NCBI GenBank assembly: GCA_005408345.1 | Contig: SEMN01000016.1 | Span: forward strand, 2,418,001-2,482,000 | DNA length: 64,000 nt | DNA from: Macquaria australasica | Taxonomy: Eukaryota; Chordata; Actinopteri; Centrarchiformes; Percichthyidae | Direction of reading: 5' to 3' | Shown here: piece by piece, positions 1 through 12,680 of the stretch | Layout: the number at the start of each line of letters is the position of its first letter | Position numbering within the stretch: the stretch's first letter is position 1 | The notes under the pieces: model-generated | Seen by the model: only the letters and a program-made list of their open reading frames with translations | Told to the model about the DNA's origin: nothing | Database searches by the model: none | Made by a program: the position numbers and the translations under genes

Positions 1-536
1 ATTTGTATTTGTGTTTGTGGTCCACCTGGTGAATGTAAATCCAATATCGACTCTCTTTTAGCTCTGTTTTGGTCTCTACCAACTCCTGAAGGAAATATCT
101 GAGTCTTTAGCAGCTAAATGCTCCACTATGTTCATCAGCTGGTCACTAACTCTGTCTGTCTGCCATTGGTGCTGTGTTGGTAGTGTAAAGTGGGTTTTTA
201 GAGCTTTTTTGCTGAAAACCAGCTGGGAACAGCACTGATAAAATTGAGTGAACCAAAACAGTAAAGTTACAAGCCAGAAAAAACAGAACAGTGAGCTGAA
301 AAACACTATAAAGCTTCATAGAGTTGGAAGTTTCTTTGCTGGTTGATCACTACAAGCGACTCCTTTCACATACAAGTTAGTCATGTGATCCATTGTTAAT
401 ATAAAAGTATTGATTATAGCTGCTTTAAATATTCAAGGTTCCAAGAACTGGATCCAGTGATTTAGTTTGTCCTTCATGTAATCCTTCACCGCTTGGGTAC
501 TTCATTTCTACAACAACTTAACTTAAAAAAAATCAC
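1..536 (-). other. apcdd1l intron, left edge of window
   Basis: This stretch follows the splice donor of the exon at 537-720, so it is intronic for the minus-strand gene. I searched it for the next expected exon, which in this family continues with a Cys-Glu-Val-Arg motif, and did not find it. It must lie outside the window. About 80-310 resembles a dispersed teleost repeat by eye, but no second copy occurs here, so that is only an impression. Nothing else is recognisable. Confidence 0.5.
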
Positions 537-720
537 CTTGTTGACACCCATGTGCCGTCCAGCCTTGGGGGGATGTCTGCTGTGAGTCTCACTCTGTCCT
601 GTAGGTGGCGGTACTGACAGTCCTGCTCCCACTGCAGGCTCTCACTGAGGTTGGAGGAGGAAGTGAAGGAGGCTGTGGGCACCTCCCATAGTTTACTCCC
701 TGTTCCAGCCACAAACACGG
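537..720 (-). CDS. apcdd1l: apcdd1l, one internal exon (partial gene)
   Basis: APCDD1-family proteins are membrane-anchored extracellular inhibitors of Wnt signalling (established for APCDD1; APCDD1L is less studied). The 184-bp exon is bounded by a pyrimidine-rich acceptor ending in CTGTAG and a donor reading CAAG|gtgatt. The first codon takes one base from the previous exon and the last codon is left two bases long. It encodes about 61 residues. The distinctive end, ...DIPPRLDGTWVSTR, matches the start of the first APCDD1 repeat, where human paralogues read PP(R/T)(L/I)(D/E)G(T/H)WVSTG. The Cys in the DCQYRHLQD segment fits the conserved Cys before it. PPRLDGTWVST is closer to APCDD1L than to APCDD1, hence the symbol. 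The exon precedes the bulk of the protein, so this is its N-terminal ectodomain. The signal-peptide exon should lie at higher coordinates but was not identified. Family confidence is high; the paralogue is an inference. Confidence 0.75.
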
Positions 721-2530
721 CTACAGAGGAAGGGAAAGTCAGAAAACAGTGAGTAATTGAACACAGAGCCTCCATTACACTTCATATAGATTTACAGGCT
801 GATTTTGGGTGGATGTAGGAAATGGAAACACTAAAATGATTCAGTTCAAGGATGATTATCAGCCTCCTTCATCATTAAATGAAGGCAACAGATAATAGCC
901 ATGAGGCAGTATTCACATCTTCTCCTTGTTACATCTAAACACAATTCTGGTTGACTGCAAACTGTTTCAGGCCTCTAATTTTGGTAAATTGTCCATGTAA
1001 TGAGTGGAGAGTGGGTGCTATAGAAACCATATAGCTGTGAATCAGGACATTGGCCACAGTGCAGACAGTTTTGGCTTGTCACTTCAATCAGCCTGCAGCT
1101 GCAACACACAGGTCTTGTTTTTGGGGTTTGCTTGGAGGCAGGAGGTGTGTGTGTGTGTGGGTGATTGTGCGTTTGTGTGCACATCAGCACCTGCGCGAGT
1201 GTGTGCTCTTTGTATATATGCATTTCTATCATCAAGGTAAAGCAAACAGTGGGCCGCTGACAGCAGCAGGCCAGCCGAGCCAAACACATCTGTTGATAAT
1301 ATGATACAAAAAACACTTATAATGATGAATGTTCTCGCTCGAGTTTTCCCAAACACTGACAGTTAAGTTAATCCAAATGAAAGCATTATTCACTCCATAA
1401 CATTTATTGATCTGACACGTGCACATCTGCAATCTGTCTGCCTGTCATTGGTCATAACTGCATTCTGCTCTATCCGCTTGTTGTTGCACAGAGATGTGTG
1501 CATTGCCGACACAGCAAGGGGATTTTCTGATTACTTGGTTGCAACGTGAGGAAACCCACTGGGGTCTGTCCTGGCAGTGTGTGCATTTTTGTGTGTGTGA
1601 AAATTATGGCTTCAGTTTCATCCTCCCAAAACAAATGTCAAAAAGCAAGGCGGATGAGTTCTCACAGACGCCTCCATCTCCTGTCTTCTCTCTGACTCGT
1701 TCTGTTGTTTTCCTCTCGCACTCATCCGCTCACTTTTACTCTTAATGGTGAATTGTTGTCTTTGCACTTCGGTTTTTGTACAGATTAAACAAATTAAATC
1801 TAACATGTTAAACAGTGAGCTTTAGAGGTGCTGGTAGGCGTGTTTTGTTACCTTTCGGAAAGAGCCTTGCTAGCTGTTTGCCCATGCTTCCGGTCTTTAT
1901 GCTAATCTAACTGTCTGCTGACTGTAGCCTTATATTTAACAGACAAATATGAGAGGGGTATCAATCTCCCCATGTAACTCTCTGCCATAAGAGTATTTCA
2001 GAAGAATGTCAAACTTTTGCTTTAAGTCAGCATATCCAGCTTGCTTTTTCCTCTATTTCCTTTTTTCCTTCTCTTACTCCCTCTTGCTCTCCTTCATCCT
2101 CATAGCTCTTGCATTCTTTCTCTCACTTTCTCAACTTTCCTCAGGGTCATCTGTGGTAGACAGCTTTATGGGTGTAATCTCACTCCACTTTTCTCTCATT
2201 TGACTTTAGATGCACTTGGGGAGGACATCATCTGTTGAGCCTCCAGTTGAGCTGGGAGTTAGCTGTTGAGCCACAGACCAGTTTTGTTCTCTCATGACTG
2301 AGCAGATGGAGCTGAAGGAAAACGGGAACTTTTGAATGGAAAGTGTGTGATGTGATTTTTTTTCTGTTAAAGGCTCCAAGATGGCGGCTGAGTGATCGGC
2401 ATTTATTAACCTTGTTAGTGTCAGACGGAGGATATTTTTTTGTTCCCCTCACTCTTGGAATGCATCCCATATGCTGACCACAACCACAGACATGTGTGCA
2501 GCTCAGTCATTTCCTAGCATCCTTCCACCT

Positions 2531-2531
<1 letters not shown>
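721..2531. other. non-coding interval upstream of apcdd1l exon
   Basis: This lies on the 5' side of the apcdd1l exon and is either intron or upstream sequence. Apart from short GT runs near 1145-1180 and the repeat copy at 1772-1968, I see no exon with plausible splice sites and no recognisable protein. The short reading frames here overlap GT/CA runs or are random. Confidence 0.4.
1772..1968 (-). repeat. interspersed repeat family G, copy 1
   Basis: Reverse-oriented relative to two further copies at 49355-49556 and 56112-56475. Shared blocks include the run ending in TTTTTGTACAGATTAAACAA, the 'gagctttagaggtgctggtaggcg' block, and 'ccggtctttatgctaa'. The copies are diverged but collinear. 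This is a short non-autonomous element without coding capacity; I do not assign a superfamily. Confidence 0.7.

Positions 2532-2584
<53 letters not shown>
2532..2584. repeat. (AC)n microsatellite
   Basis: Uninterrupted AC dinucleotide array of about 53 bp. Confidence 0.98.
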
Positions 2585-2587
<3 letters not shown>

Positions 2588-3842
2588 GTAGAGCTTGGAT
2601 TGTTAGAACTGTACAGTCGCAGACCACAAAACCAGATTTAAGCTCAAGGCACATTTCTCCTCCTTTGAGCAGTCTGTCAATTTGTTGACATGATTAATAC
2701 TTCTTTTTCCTGTCACAGGCACTGAAACATGTTTGCAATTTTCCCCATGCGGCGATGTGTTTGTTTATGCTCCATGTCACTGCAGCTGGTGAGGGAACCG
2801 GGTCAGTCGGACCCAGCTGCGCTCCCACGGGAGTGCTCAGAGCAGAAAAACTAATCAGGATTAATTAATTTCCACTGCTTCTTGCAAGTCATCCATTAGG
2901 TCTGTTTTGTGTTATCCACCCTTTGTAGCTGCATGCAATATGTTGCCTAAGTGGTTACTCACACACAGTGCAATGAATGGACAGAGAGGCAAGAGTCACA
3001 GTATGTGATGTGGAGTCATTTGGGTTGCTATATTTGAGTTTCTGTTTTTTCGCCAAAGCATTTCTATAGTGTTTGAGGTCACTTGTCATTCAGCCCCTTT
3101 CCCTCTCTTGGATCTCATTCCAGTTGGGCATATGGTTGCATTTACTAAAAGAGTACTCATAAAAGCAGAGCTTAGTAAAACAAAATTACTCATCGTGGGT
3201 TTTTTTTAAGTATTCTTCTACAAAAGAGCCTATTCCAACCACAAGTGAGGCGATGTTGCAATACATATGATAATATCCAACCCCCATCTCAATATGGAGG
3301 AGATGGGGGACCATTTTAGTTGATTCACTTCCTACACAGGCAGTCAGATATCATTAGTTTTACCCTGCAATGGTTCCCACTGATTTATTTTTCCACTATG
3401 GGCCCTAAACCTTCCCCTTGATGCAGCCTGCACCTCCCTGTCACAGAGCAGTGCTCGGTGCATCTTTCAGAAATAGATTTCATGTATTTTTACAAATAAA
3501 ACTCACTGTAAGATTGACTTAACTCCGAATAGTTACATTTATGGGTTATGGTGGATTATACACTCAGTTGCCAGTTTATTAGATTTATTATATTCATTAT
3601 ATTCATTATACATGCATATTATGCATTTCTATTATTTTGCCCACCTCATTTATATCAACGAGGGTAGGCTAAATAACAGAAACAATACAGTTCAACAGCA
3701 CCACAATCTACATCCTTAAAAAATGATCATACAGTTGAATCAACACCTCCCTGAAACAGTTTCAACAAAAACTGAACATCATAACCTTCATGAAGCTAAC
3801 CTTATAATAACACAGGCGACTATTCAGTGAAATCTTCCCACA
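2585..3842. other. non-coding interval, nothing recognised
   Basis: AT-moderate sequence with no ORF, splice-bounded exon or internally repeated family that I can support. Confidence 0.4.
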
Positions 3843-4350
3843 TTAAAGGGTAAGTTCTTATTTTTTCAGGTCTTAAAACAACAGTCAGGTGCCCATATGA
3901 ACACTGAAACAGGTTTTGCTTGCTGTAATCATTCCTCCTGTTCATACTGGCCATTACAACATCCATTTCTAATGTGTTTCCAGTGTAACAGACAAAATCC
4001 ACAGTCCTCATTTTGTGCGAAAATGTGTTCAAAAGTTTATCTGAAGCTAACATAAGGCCTCAGAAGTCCGACTTAATCCAGTCTTTTTTGTATGAAATTC
4101 CCTCTTTGTGTTACTCTCCCTTCGCTGCAGCTCAACAGAGAAACACTGTCCGGGAAACACAAAGAGGAAAATTTGTAATAAAAAGACTTTGGAAGATACT
4201 CACTTGATTTGTCCAACTCAAGATTGCTGCAGTCTCATATTAGCTCTTAATGGCCAGTATGAAGAGGAGGAATAATTACAACAAGCAAAGCCTGTTTCAT
4301 TGTTCATACTGGCACCTGACTATTGTTTTAAGTGTGAACCTATCCTTTAA
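3843..4350. mobile_element. family C foldback MITE, intact copy
   Basis: About 508 bp bounded by TTAAAGGG... and ...CCTTTAA. The outer ~105 bp at each end are imperfect inverted repeats: 3843-3962 pairs with 4247-4350, sharing for example 'cagtcaggtgcc', 'atgaacactgaaacaggttttgcttg' and 'attcctcctgttcatactggcca'. It has no transposase ORF. A second copy, split by another element, is at 61326-62246. The TTAA at both ends may be the target duplication, but I cannot assign a superfamily from this alone. Confidence 0.85.
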
Positions 4351-5935
4351 GGAGAGTGAGACAAACTTTGATGCACACGTTGCTTGGATTGCCATAACAA
4401 CACACAAAGAGAGGTCACAACAAACTGTGATAGCTCATTTTGCTCATGAGGGCCAGGGCTGTTAATATGTTGATTGACAGCGAGATAGACCAATCAGTTT
4501 GCGTGCAAGCCTTCCTTAAACCAAGGGCAGGAAGCCAGAGTTGCGTTGTGACTGATTAAAGCCACCTTTTCCCTCTGTCTTCCTGCCTTTCTGCTATGCT
4601 GCAATAAACCTGATTTCATTGTCAAGAGGAGCTGAACACCACATCACAGATCTTGAATTACACGCAGGCAGAAACAACACTCATCCCCAGTTTGTCCTCA
4701 TGCAGTATCGCAATTCTCCCACAAGGGGTCAGCGCAGTAGACTGTGACTGGCGTGTGGTCTGGACGGTCAGTCTGTCAGCACCACCAGCACTGCCGCTGC
4801 CACTGGCCTTCACTTCTGCTGACTGATGATCGGCCAAAGTAATCTACCTGTCTTTGAGCTCCCATATTCATCCTGTTTCCACACACACACATACACACAC
4901 ATGCATGCACGCACGTTCACAAAAGCACACTGCACACATTGATTTAAAGTACACTGCAGAAGGGATACCATTTATAAAGGACCTCCAGGCTGCACTGTGT
5001 TTGTTTGTTTGCATTTGTGATTACGGTTTGGCAGCGATCGCTCTCCTCATGTCTCATCCACAGCGCCAAAGTCAAAATACAGTTTTATGTACTTCTTTAT
5101 TTTGAGCTATCCTGTAAAAACAAGATCCAGATCCAGGCACTTTTGATTCAGGGCTTGCAGAGGGAATCAAGTGCTTGACGTTTAAGTCAACCCTGTGCCT
5201 CGTTCATTAGAGAGAGACGCCTTTGTCTGCTTCATAGCTGCTTCTATTTAGGCTTTTAACGGAGAATCATTAAACCTGCCAAAGTGGAGGCAGTGAGAAA
5301 ATAGCTATTTTGTCCCAGAAAAAATGTTGTTGGTGCAGTGAAATGATGGCAAAGCAGTACCAATCCCTCCATGTTCCAGTATTTTAACTACTTCCTCATG
5401 TGTTTCCTACTTTTTTTACTACATCCTCACCCCATTTCTTTCAGTGTGGTTACCCCCAGCGTCCTGTAAAGCCACTTTCTCATCTCTCTTTGCCTCAGTG
5501 CTGCAGGACAAAACCCTCGAAACTGTCCCTGAAGTGTCCGTGCCCTCCTGACCCACCTCCCCCTCCACTGATTACTGCTCCACTCCCCTGATGAAAAAGC
5601 CATGATGTTTACGGCTCATTTCTCCTGGATGGATTTCAGATTCCTCTCTTCTTCTTTTTTTTTCCCCGTCTTTGTTTTCTCTCTGTGTGTCTGTCAGTAG
5701 TTGATGAGGTGAATGAAGCTGGTCAGGAGGATGAGGGGTTGGAGGAAGGTGGGGTGAGGGGTCTTCATGCATTGGAATGACAAGATTAGTGAGGTGATGC
5801 TACAGTAGCTCAGAGATCCTGCTCATTCCACATATTTAGGTGACTGCTGCACATTATTAACAGTTCACAGCTGCTTTTTCAGGCTCTCTGAGTCGCTGAG
5901 TTGTCCTCCAGATCTTGGGTTGTTATTATAAGTCC
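4351..5935. other. non-coding interval, nothing recognised
   Basis: Contains a short CA-rich stretch near 4880-4912 and pyrimidine/purine-biased stretches (5640-5770), but no exon-like sequence that I can support. Confidence 0.4.
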
Positions 5936-6150
5936 GTTATTCCCAACTTTCTTTTTGGCTTGTGACCCCTTACAATGAAAGACTGCCTACCTGTAACCCC
6001 TCAAGTCCAAATAAAAAACGCAAAAAAGGAAATTTGTTTAGTAAAAAATATGTTTTTCTTCTTTCTTATCCTATTCATTATATCACAACCCCTCAGATTT
6101 ATATTATTTCCCCTTGGAAGGGTCCCTACCCCGAAATTGAGAACCACTGC
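5936..6150 (+). mobile_element. family D hAT-like non-autonomous element, copy 1
   Basis: Starts with a 'gttattcccaac' terminus and ends with 'gagaaccactgc', an imperfect version of the cagtggttcccaac ends seen in many hAT-superfamily elements. It shares the 'gtgaccccttacaatgaaagac' and 'gggtccctacccc' type blocks with an inverted copy at 36121-36306. No coding capacity. Confidence 0.6.
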
Positions 6151-6556
6151 TATGAGATACTTTAAGATGTGTAAAATAATCATCAACATTTTCAACAGAA
6201 TTATCTATAATTCTTAATAAATATGACCAGCTGCATATTCTGTGCAGTTTTCTGATTTGCAGATTCTTCTTGTTTTTCCACTCAGAGGTCAGCATGCACA
6301 AACACAGGATATAAATATCTCACTGACCACAGCGAGGAACAACTGTTTTGTTTTTCAGTCATACAGTGAAAGCCGTTTTAGATGTCCAGCCACACTGCAG
6401 CTCTCTTGTTTCAATTGTTGAACTCTTACTTTTTATTGCAGATAAAGTTCACTGCAATAGGACTTTTCAAATGATTTCCCTCTTCTTTGATTGGATATCC
6501 GCTCAGAACCTGTTCTATTGTCCTATATACTAAAAAAAAAAGCACCTACCAGGAAC

Positions 6557-7769
6557 CAGTGTTGGGTAAATTAAATGAACATGTAGTAATAGTATTTTAC
6601 TAATTACTCAAAAGAAAATGCAGTTAGTTACATTGCTTGTTACTTTACTTTTGTTACTCCGCACAGCTGAATGAAAAATTTCCTTTAAACAACTCCAAAG
6701 CACCCAACATATTCTTTATTTAACACGTGTAGAAATAGAAAACAAGACAGCCTACTGTTTGGAGGTATTTAGGCTACTGATCATTAACATTAGCTTAGCC
6801 CCGGTGACTGACCCCATGCAGCACTCCAGAGAGGTCCTCTCCTCAACTGCAGGCTAACTGACAAAATGCAGGCAAAGCTAACGGTGGCTAGCTGGCAGCT
6901 AAGAATACACAACATGTAAATAAGACAACTTCTGACTTACTAGGAGGTGCATTTCACCTCTTTTAGTAGAGACTAACTGCCTCCTTCAGCCCCTATGGCA
7001 AGCTAACACGTCTCACAGCAATAGAAATTGATATCAACACTCCAGCAAACTCCAAGTAAAGGCCCCTCTACACCGTGTGATTTTGGGCTGTCTGAGACAA
7101 ATCTTTGGTCATCAATCCAGAACAGTGGTCCTAGACATGCTGTGAGTGAGACACACTGTGAGACACGGCGACCAAAGACAGCCTGCGTCAAAATTCTGGC
7201 TGTGTGAGAAATCTAGCACCAAATTCTCACAATGTGACTACTGCGACGACCCACGTCTACAAACCAACCAATGAAATGGCGCAGAATACATTGGCTGACG
7301 CAACATTTAATAAGCGCCATTTTTGACGAAGGTTTAGGTGAAACCCCCCCCCCCCACACATGCATGTACACACCCAAACCAAAACAATGCAGGCCAAACG
7401 AAAAAGAAATGTGTGGGACATTTTCAAAACATAGTAGCGTAGATGGTTGACGCAAAGCTGACGTGTCTCTGCTCTTTTTTCTCTTTACATCGTATTGCTA
7501 CAATTCACTGCGCATTTATCTGACTGGCCTCAGTGATATCGTACAGTCTGACACAGACTGTGACCAAGATTAGACCCATCTCACACAGTGTGACATGCAA
7601 TAAATGTCAACAATTATTGTTGCACATTCAGGTGCCTGAAGATAGCAAACATGTTGACCTCCAAAATGTCAAAATATCGTTGTGTTACTGGGATTCGCTG
7701 AATATAAAATTGAAAAGTAATCACACTACTGTAACATGTTACTAAGTAATGTGCTACTACCCAACACTG
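6557..7769. mobile_element. hAT-like DNA transposon remnant with TIRs and 8-bp TSD
   Basis: A 1213-bp element begins with CAGTGTTGGGTA (6557-6568) and ends with its exact inverse TACCCAACACTG (7758-7769). Subterminal regions are rich in GTTACTT/AAGTAAC motifs in opposite orientation, as in hAT elements. The flanking octamers ccaggaac (6549-6556) and tcagggac (7770-7777) match at 6 of 8 positions, consistent with an aged 8-bp hAT target-site duplication. No transposase ORF is present. The central part (about 7050-7560) carries an outward pair, 'tctacaccgtgtgatt' and 'ctcacacagtgtgac', suggesting a second element nested inside. Confidence 0.85.
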
Positions 7770-10620
7770 TCAGGGACTGAGGAGGACTAACAGAAACCAT
7801 GCAAAGCATTTTTAGATTTCATTTGGCCCACTGCAGTACCCTGTTTCTGCCTCTCTCCTTCCCTCCACCCTTGTCGCCAAAGTCAGGCCAGGTTGATTTA
7901 GAGGTTTTTCAAAGAACATGAGGTCTGTTGTGTTATTCTAACCCTGAGTCCCCCTTCCTTTTTTGGGGCATTAACCCCGGCATCTCATAGTGGTCTCCCG
8001 GACCAGGAGTATCCCTCTGTCCCCGGGGCAGCGCATGGATGACTACTGTTGTCTTTTCATCACAGTGTAAACTGGTTAATCCAGCGGCCTCGTTTATTTA
8101 GACAAGGGATCTACAGGGGTTTGCCCAGTGAACGCTGCTGCCAGTTCCACTGTGGTTAGCAAACTCTGGCTCCTGTTCACAAAGCAACAACACACACATC
8201 GTCCTGCTGCGCCTCACACCCTCACCGTGAATAAAACAGCTGCCACATCAGGCCAACATGTCTACGTACTCCACCATTTTCTCAACTTTTCATGCGCTGT
8301 GTTATTTATGAATTGGATTTTGTGCTATAAGCCAGTGGAGAGGATTCCTGATTATAATAGCACCTGACATGCGTTGTGGTGTCTCTTTTTGGTGGACAGC
8401 CGAGGCAGTCGAGATGTAGATAGCGGACAAGGGAAGTTGATGGTCCATTGATGTTTTCAAGCTGAGATTACATCGGTTTCACCTTAATCCAAAAGCTCGG
8501 TTTGGAGACGTTTTCGGAGATCCGGTCGGTGGCTGTTTCACACACTTGGAGAGTTTTCAAGTTGGAACAGGACTGTTAGAGGCCGAAACTGGAGCACTGC
8601 ATCCAAAGTTTAATTTATATGAATATTTCAAGGGTTTTTCTGTATGGTAAAATGAAGCAGTGATAGGGTGGGATCACAAAATGTTCCCATCCAGTCCAGT
8701 TCAGTTCAGTTTAGGAAACACAGGGAAAAAAACAGGAAATTCTTTCGTCCAAAGATCCACCAGACCTTATCCAAATATTCACTGTGGTCTCTTCCATACA
8801 GCAAATTGGTCACTTTAATCTTTCTCAAACACTTCATCAAGTGAGGCAGAATTCCAAGAACGGAGTGTTTGTAGCTTTAAAGTTAAAGTTTGGGTTCAAA
8901 GGGTGCTCAGAAAATTACAAGCAAAGAGTTGCTCAAAAGTCGGGGATCAATATTTGTCGACTCATCTCACAGTCAGTGCGAAGTACACTGGCTTAGGAAG
9001 CTTTCCCCTCAGAGAAATCAGATTACACCTGTCAAAATTAATCTGAAGACAAATGTTATGGTCCGTTTTTATTTTTAATTTTACAATCAGTTTTCTGCTC
9101 TGTTTGGGCTGAAGAATTGCTCAGCTCCTCGTGGATTCTGTTTAGGGCCAGCGACTCAGCCTTGCCTGTCTCCTCTACTAGACTTGAGCTGTGAAAAAGA
9201 AAACAATTCACAGATACCAGTCTACCAGTCTACCACTGAAGCAGCTAGGAATGGAGGGAGGGGTGGGGGTTGGCTTTGGGTTGCTGCATGATTATTATAA
9301 CGTGGGCAGATGCCTCCTCCTGTCTGTCTCCCGCCACTCATCACCTTAACCAGCCCTGATGGCCAAAATGCTGCGCCTTCGCAATTGAGGCTGCAGCAGC
9401 TGGACAACCAGCTCTGCACAGCAGCCTGAGGTAAGGTCAGTAATGGCTGTCTCCTGTTATTCTAACCATTAACATAATGGCAACATTAGTTCCAGGGCCA
9501 TGCTTCCCTGCTCCTAGGGAACCATTGTTTAAAGGCACCAGCCAGAGCTCTTTTTTAAGACTCCTCCACTGGCCACAGATCCGACTGACGCTTTGAAGAC
9601 ACACAGAGGAGGAGAGGGGGAACACAGACCTGCTATTCATAAGTCTAACGTCAGCATAGGTTGTGTTTGTATTTTTCAAAGTGCTGATCCACATGTTGAT
9701 CTTTGCAAATCATTTGAATTGTGACAAATTACATAATAACTTCCTTGTAATTATGAGTTTGTCTGTTATAATCTCTTCTTTTTTTTGTCTTGGTGTCCTG
9801 CCATGTGTTCTTTAAGCTAAATCTGCAAGCTGATTTCTCACATGAGAGAGCGTTTATCTCGTTTTCTTTTCTTTCTTTTTTTCATACAGGAAAAGCTTTG
9901 GATTACAGGAGGAAATCTGCTACAATCTTTTAAGATCAGATTCTAAATGCAAGATTTACACCGCAACAACTTATTCTCATACTTAGGAATAATAACTTCA
10001 AAAGTAAAATGCAATTTTGACTCGCATTTTTGGGACTCGTAGATCATATGATTCAGTTTAAGGTTTCTTAAACTAATATTTTAAAACATTTATCTTCAAA
10101 ATTTTGATCAAAATCAGGCGTTGAATGAATTTAATCTGCTCAAATTCACTGGACAGAAATCTGTGGATGTATGGGAGCAATTTAAAACAAACTATCTATT
10201 CAAGAAGCTGTTTAGACAGCTGGAAGACTTAAAAAAAACACAGTCATCCTGCAGACGGTGCCTAGACTCACCTTGCCACAGCCACAGCAGCCAGACTCCC
10301 CTTAACAGGTGACTGAAGTGTCCGTTTGACATGTTTCCTGCTTCCGCACACTTCATTCACACACTCTGCTCAGAAAACAAACTTTGATCCTTGGGAAATC
10401 CAAGACACAGAGAGGGCTCCTGTCAACAAGAGACGATCATGTAGGATATCACCATGACACGAGCACATATATGAAGAGTCCAGTAATCCCTCAGATGAAA
10501 CTCTGGCCTCCTGTTCAACTTTCTCTCTTCTTCTTGTTCTTCTACCTCCACTTCTTGGCTTCCATGGTCCGATAAGAAAGTCCTGTTGGAACCACACGCT
10601 TCATTCAACTGGTGCTTTCC
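7770..10620. other. non-coding interval, nothing recognised
   Basis: No repeat family with a second copy in the window and no ORF resembling a known protein. A good-looking plus-strand donor (CCTGAG|gtaagg at about 9430) has no coding exon with a usable acceptor upstream that I can identify. Confidence 0.4.
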
Positions 10621-10639
10621 TTAAGTTGGTGAGAGGTAG

Positions 10640-10965
10640 AGTAAATGCTCTCTCTCTCTCACTGTGTCTCTCCACCCCCCCTCAATCACACACTGTTGCC
10701 TCACTACTGTGCAGCCCTGTGGATCTGTTCCACTCAGTGCATGTGCAGCGAGTGTGTGCGTGCATGTGAGCAGAAGTATTTTGTGTGTGTGCACTCCTGT
10801 CTGGCTCTTATAGTTTTGAGCTGAGAGGAGGGAGTAAGAGAGAGAAAGAGAGAGAGAGAGATGGAGGGAGGGCAGAGACAGGGAAAGTTTGTGTGTGTGT
10901 GTGCGTGCGTGTGTGTGTGTGTGTGTGTGTGTGAGGAGGAGGAGGAGGAGGAGGGGGTTTGAGCT
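10640..10965. repeat. low-complexity cluster: (TC)n, (GA)n, (GT)n, (GGA)n
   Basis: A CT-rich run at about 10650-10675, a purine run at 10830-10880, a GT array with two GC interruptions at 10891-10933, and a GGA triplet run at 10934-10955. His/Thr-rich and Ser-rich reading frames here are artefacts of these arrays. Confidence 0.9.
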
Positions 10966-11594
10966 TCAAACTTCCTAAAGTGAAGGCTCCGGGGAGCTTT
11001 TAGAGCAAGGTGCAAAAGGGCAGTGGTGAATAGGAGTTTACCACTGCAGCCACAACGCTATACACCACATCTGATGAAACACCCAAAATATAACAACATA
11101 TTTTCTCACTCACTGTACTTCTACTGGTAGCTGATAGCTTTGTTTTTATATATCTTGGTTTTGAGATTCCTGCTTCTGCCCCAATAAAATGGAGGTGAAT
11201 GGAATTTCTTATGTTGTTCTTACAGCATTTATAAATTACATTAACAGTGTTTAGGACTAAGTGTCACAGTTATGTGATTATTTATTCAGTAACGAGTAGT
11301 TAAAATCCAGTGATACAGTTAATAATAGAAGTAATGCTCTGTTACTTCAACAACGTGGAGGTCAGCTTGTTTGCTGTCTTACTGGAGGGGTGGGGTTGAT
11401 ACCAGTTTGCTCTCTCTGCGTTCAGTGGAGAAACTGGTCTGGGATGTGTTAGCTTGGCACAGGAGCTGGAGGTGTGGGGAGATGGTCGGCCCTCAACAAA
11501 AAGAGGAGAAATCCGCCTCCCAGTTATCTCATTTACATTTTGTGTGTTCTTAACTAGCTGGGTTGCTTGACAGTCCAGTAAATACCTCTGCTTG

Positions 11595-12397
11595 TTAAAG
11601 CTCGGGTAGGCAGTTTTCTTTTGGCATCATTGGGCAAAAATGCCATATTAACCGTGCAGCATATTGTAATTCAAGTGGTCTGAGAGCAGACCTCTACTTC
11701 AGCCCCCCCTCTTGCCTCTGTTTTCAGGCTTCAGAAAATCTAGCCCGTAACGGTAGACTTTAGCCAATCACAGGTTATTTCAGAGAGACGGTGTGTTTGT
11801 ATTGGCTAAGCTACAAGAGCAGATGTGTGTACACGTCCCTTCAGATGGTGAAAGCCTGATTGAATGATGCCAAAAATCCTGAAACTTGTGATAAATTTTC
11901 AACACCTCCTTTGCCTACAGCGGCGTATAGTACAAAACAACACATCCCGGCTCCACACGGAGCATCAGGCTCATTATATTCGATGCCATGGCGCTCGTAA
12001 TGACGAGTGGCAAAGAGGCGTGATGACAAACAGTGGGGAACAACTTTTGACGGGGGACAGTGGTGTGTGTGTGTGGTGTACTAGCCTCTCATCCCGCTGC
12101 TGGACGGCGTTGCAGCTGCCTCTGAAGCCTGGGGCGCTCTGCTCTGCGGCCGCAGAGCCTGGAGGGGCATCTTTGAGAAAACAGGTCATGGCGGGAGGGA
12201 CCACGGTCTCGGTGAGGCTCACACCGTGGAGAGCGAGCCCTACAAGGGATACAGTTTCGCAGGGGAACCGACTCCTTCTGCTGCCTGTCGAAGTTGTAGG
12301 TTTGGTGGGAGGGGCTTAGCGGAGTGATACGAGGCAGCAGAGAGAGAGGCGGAAGGTTTTGCCTAGGTTGCACAGGTTTTGCCTACCCCAGCTTTAA
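11595..12397. mobile_element. TIR-bounded element, ~0.8 kb, GC-rich core
   Basis: Bounded by TTAAAGCTCGGGTAGGCA (from 11595) and an inverse end at 12380-12397 that reads TTAAAGCTGGGGTAGGCA on the minus strand, one mismatch in 18. The core, including the GC-rich 12080-12310, contains overlapping reading frames on both strands of 80-150 codons, none resembling a known protein. These frames are best read as by-products of the GC-rich core. No second copy in the window; the ends resemble a dispersed teleost element known to me by eye. Confidence 0.7.
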
Positions 12398-12680
12398 TCA
12401 TAATGTCTCGTTTTCTAATTATCCCCTGACCATCCAGTTTCCTTTGATCTGACAGTATATATTATTTATCAGCTTGTTCCACCTCTTCACTGAAGCTATA
12501 TGATGTTTACATAATGAGCAAACTATTCAAACCCAATATATTCAATCACATGGCAAGTCTTGTCACTTTATACACATTTGCACAAAATTCAGCCTACTGA
12601 GCCTTATTTTGGTCTTTGGACACTTTTGAGATCTTTGAACAGTGTTTGGTTGCACAGCATGAGTTCATACTGGGATTGAA

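Noticed and set aside
9222..9440. Possible exon ending in the donor CCTGAG|gtaagg
   Set aside because: No convincing acceptor or protein similarity; a single good donor is common by chance.
11864..12319. 151-codon plus-strand frame
   Set aside because: Lies inside a TIR-bounded repeat, with overlapping frames on the opposite strand, and matches no protein I recognise.
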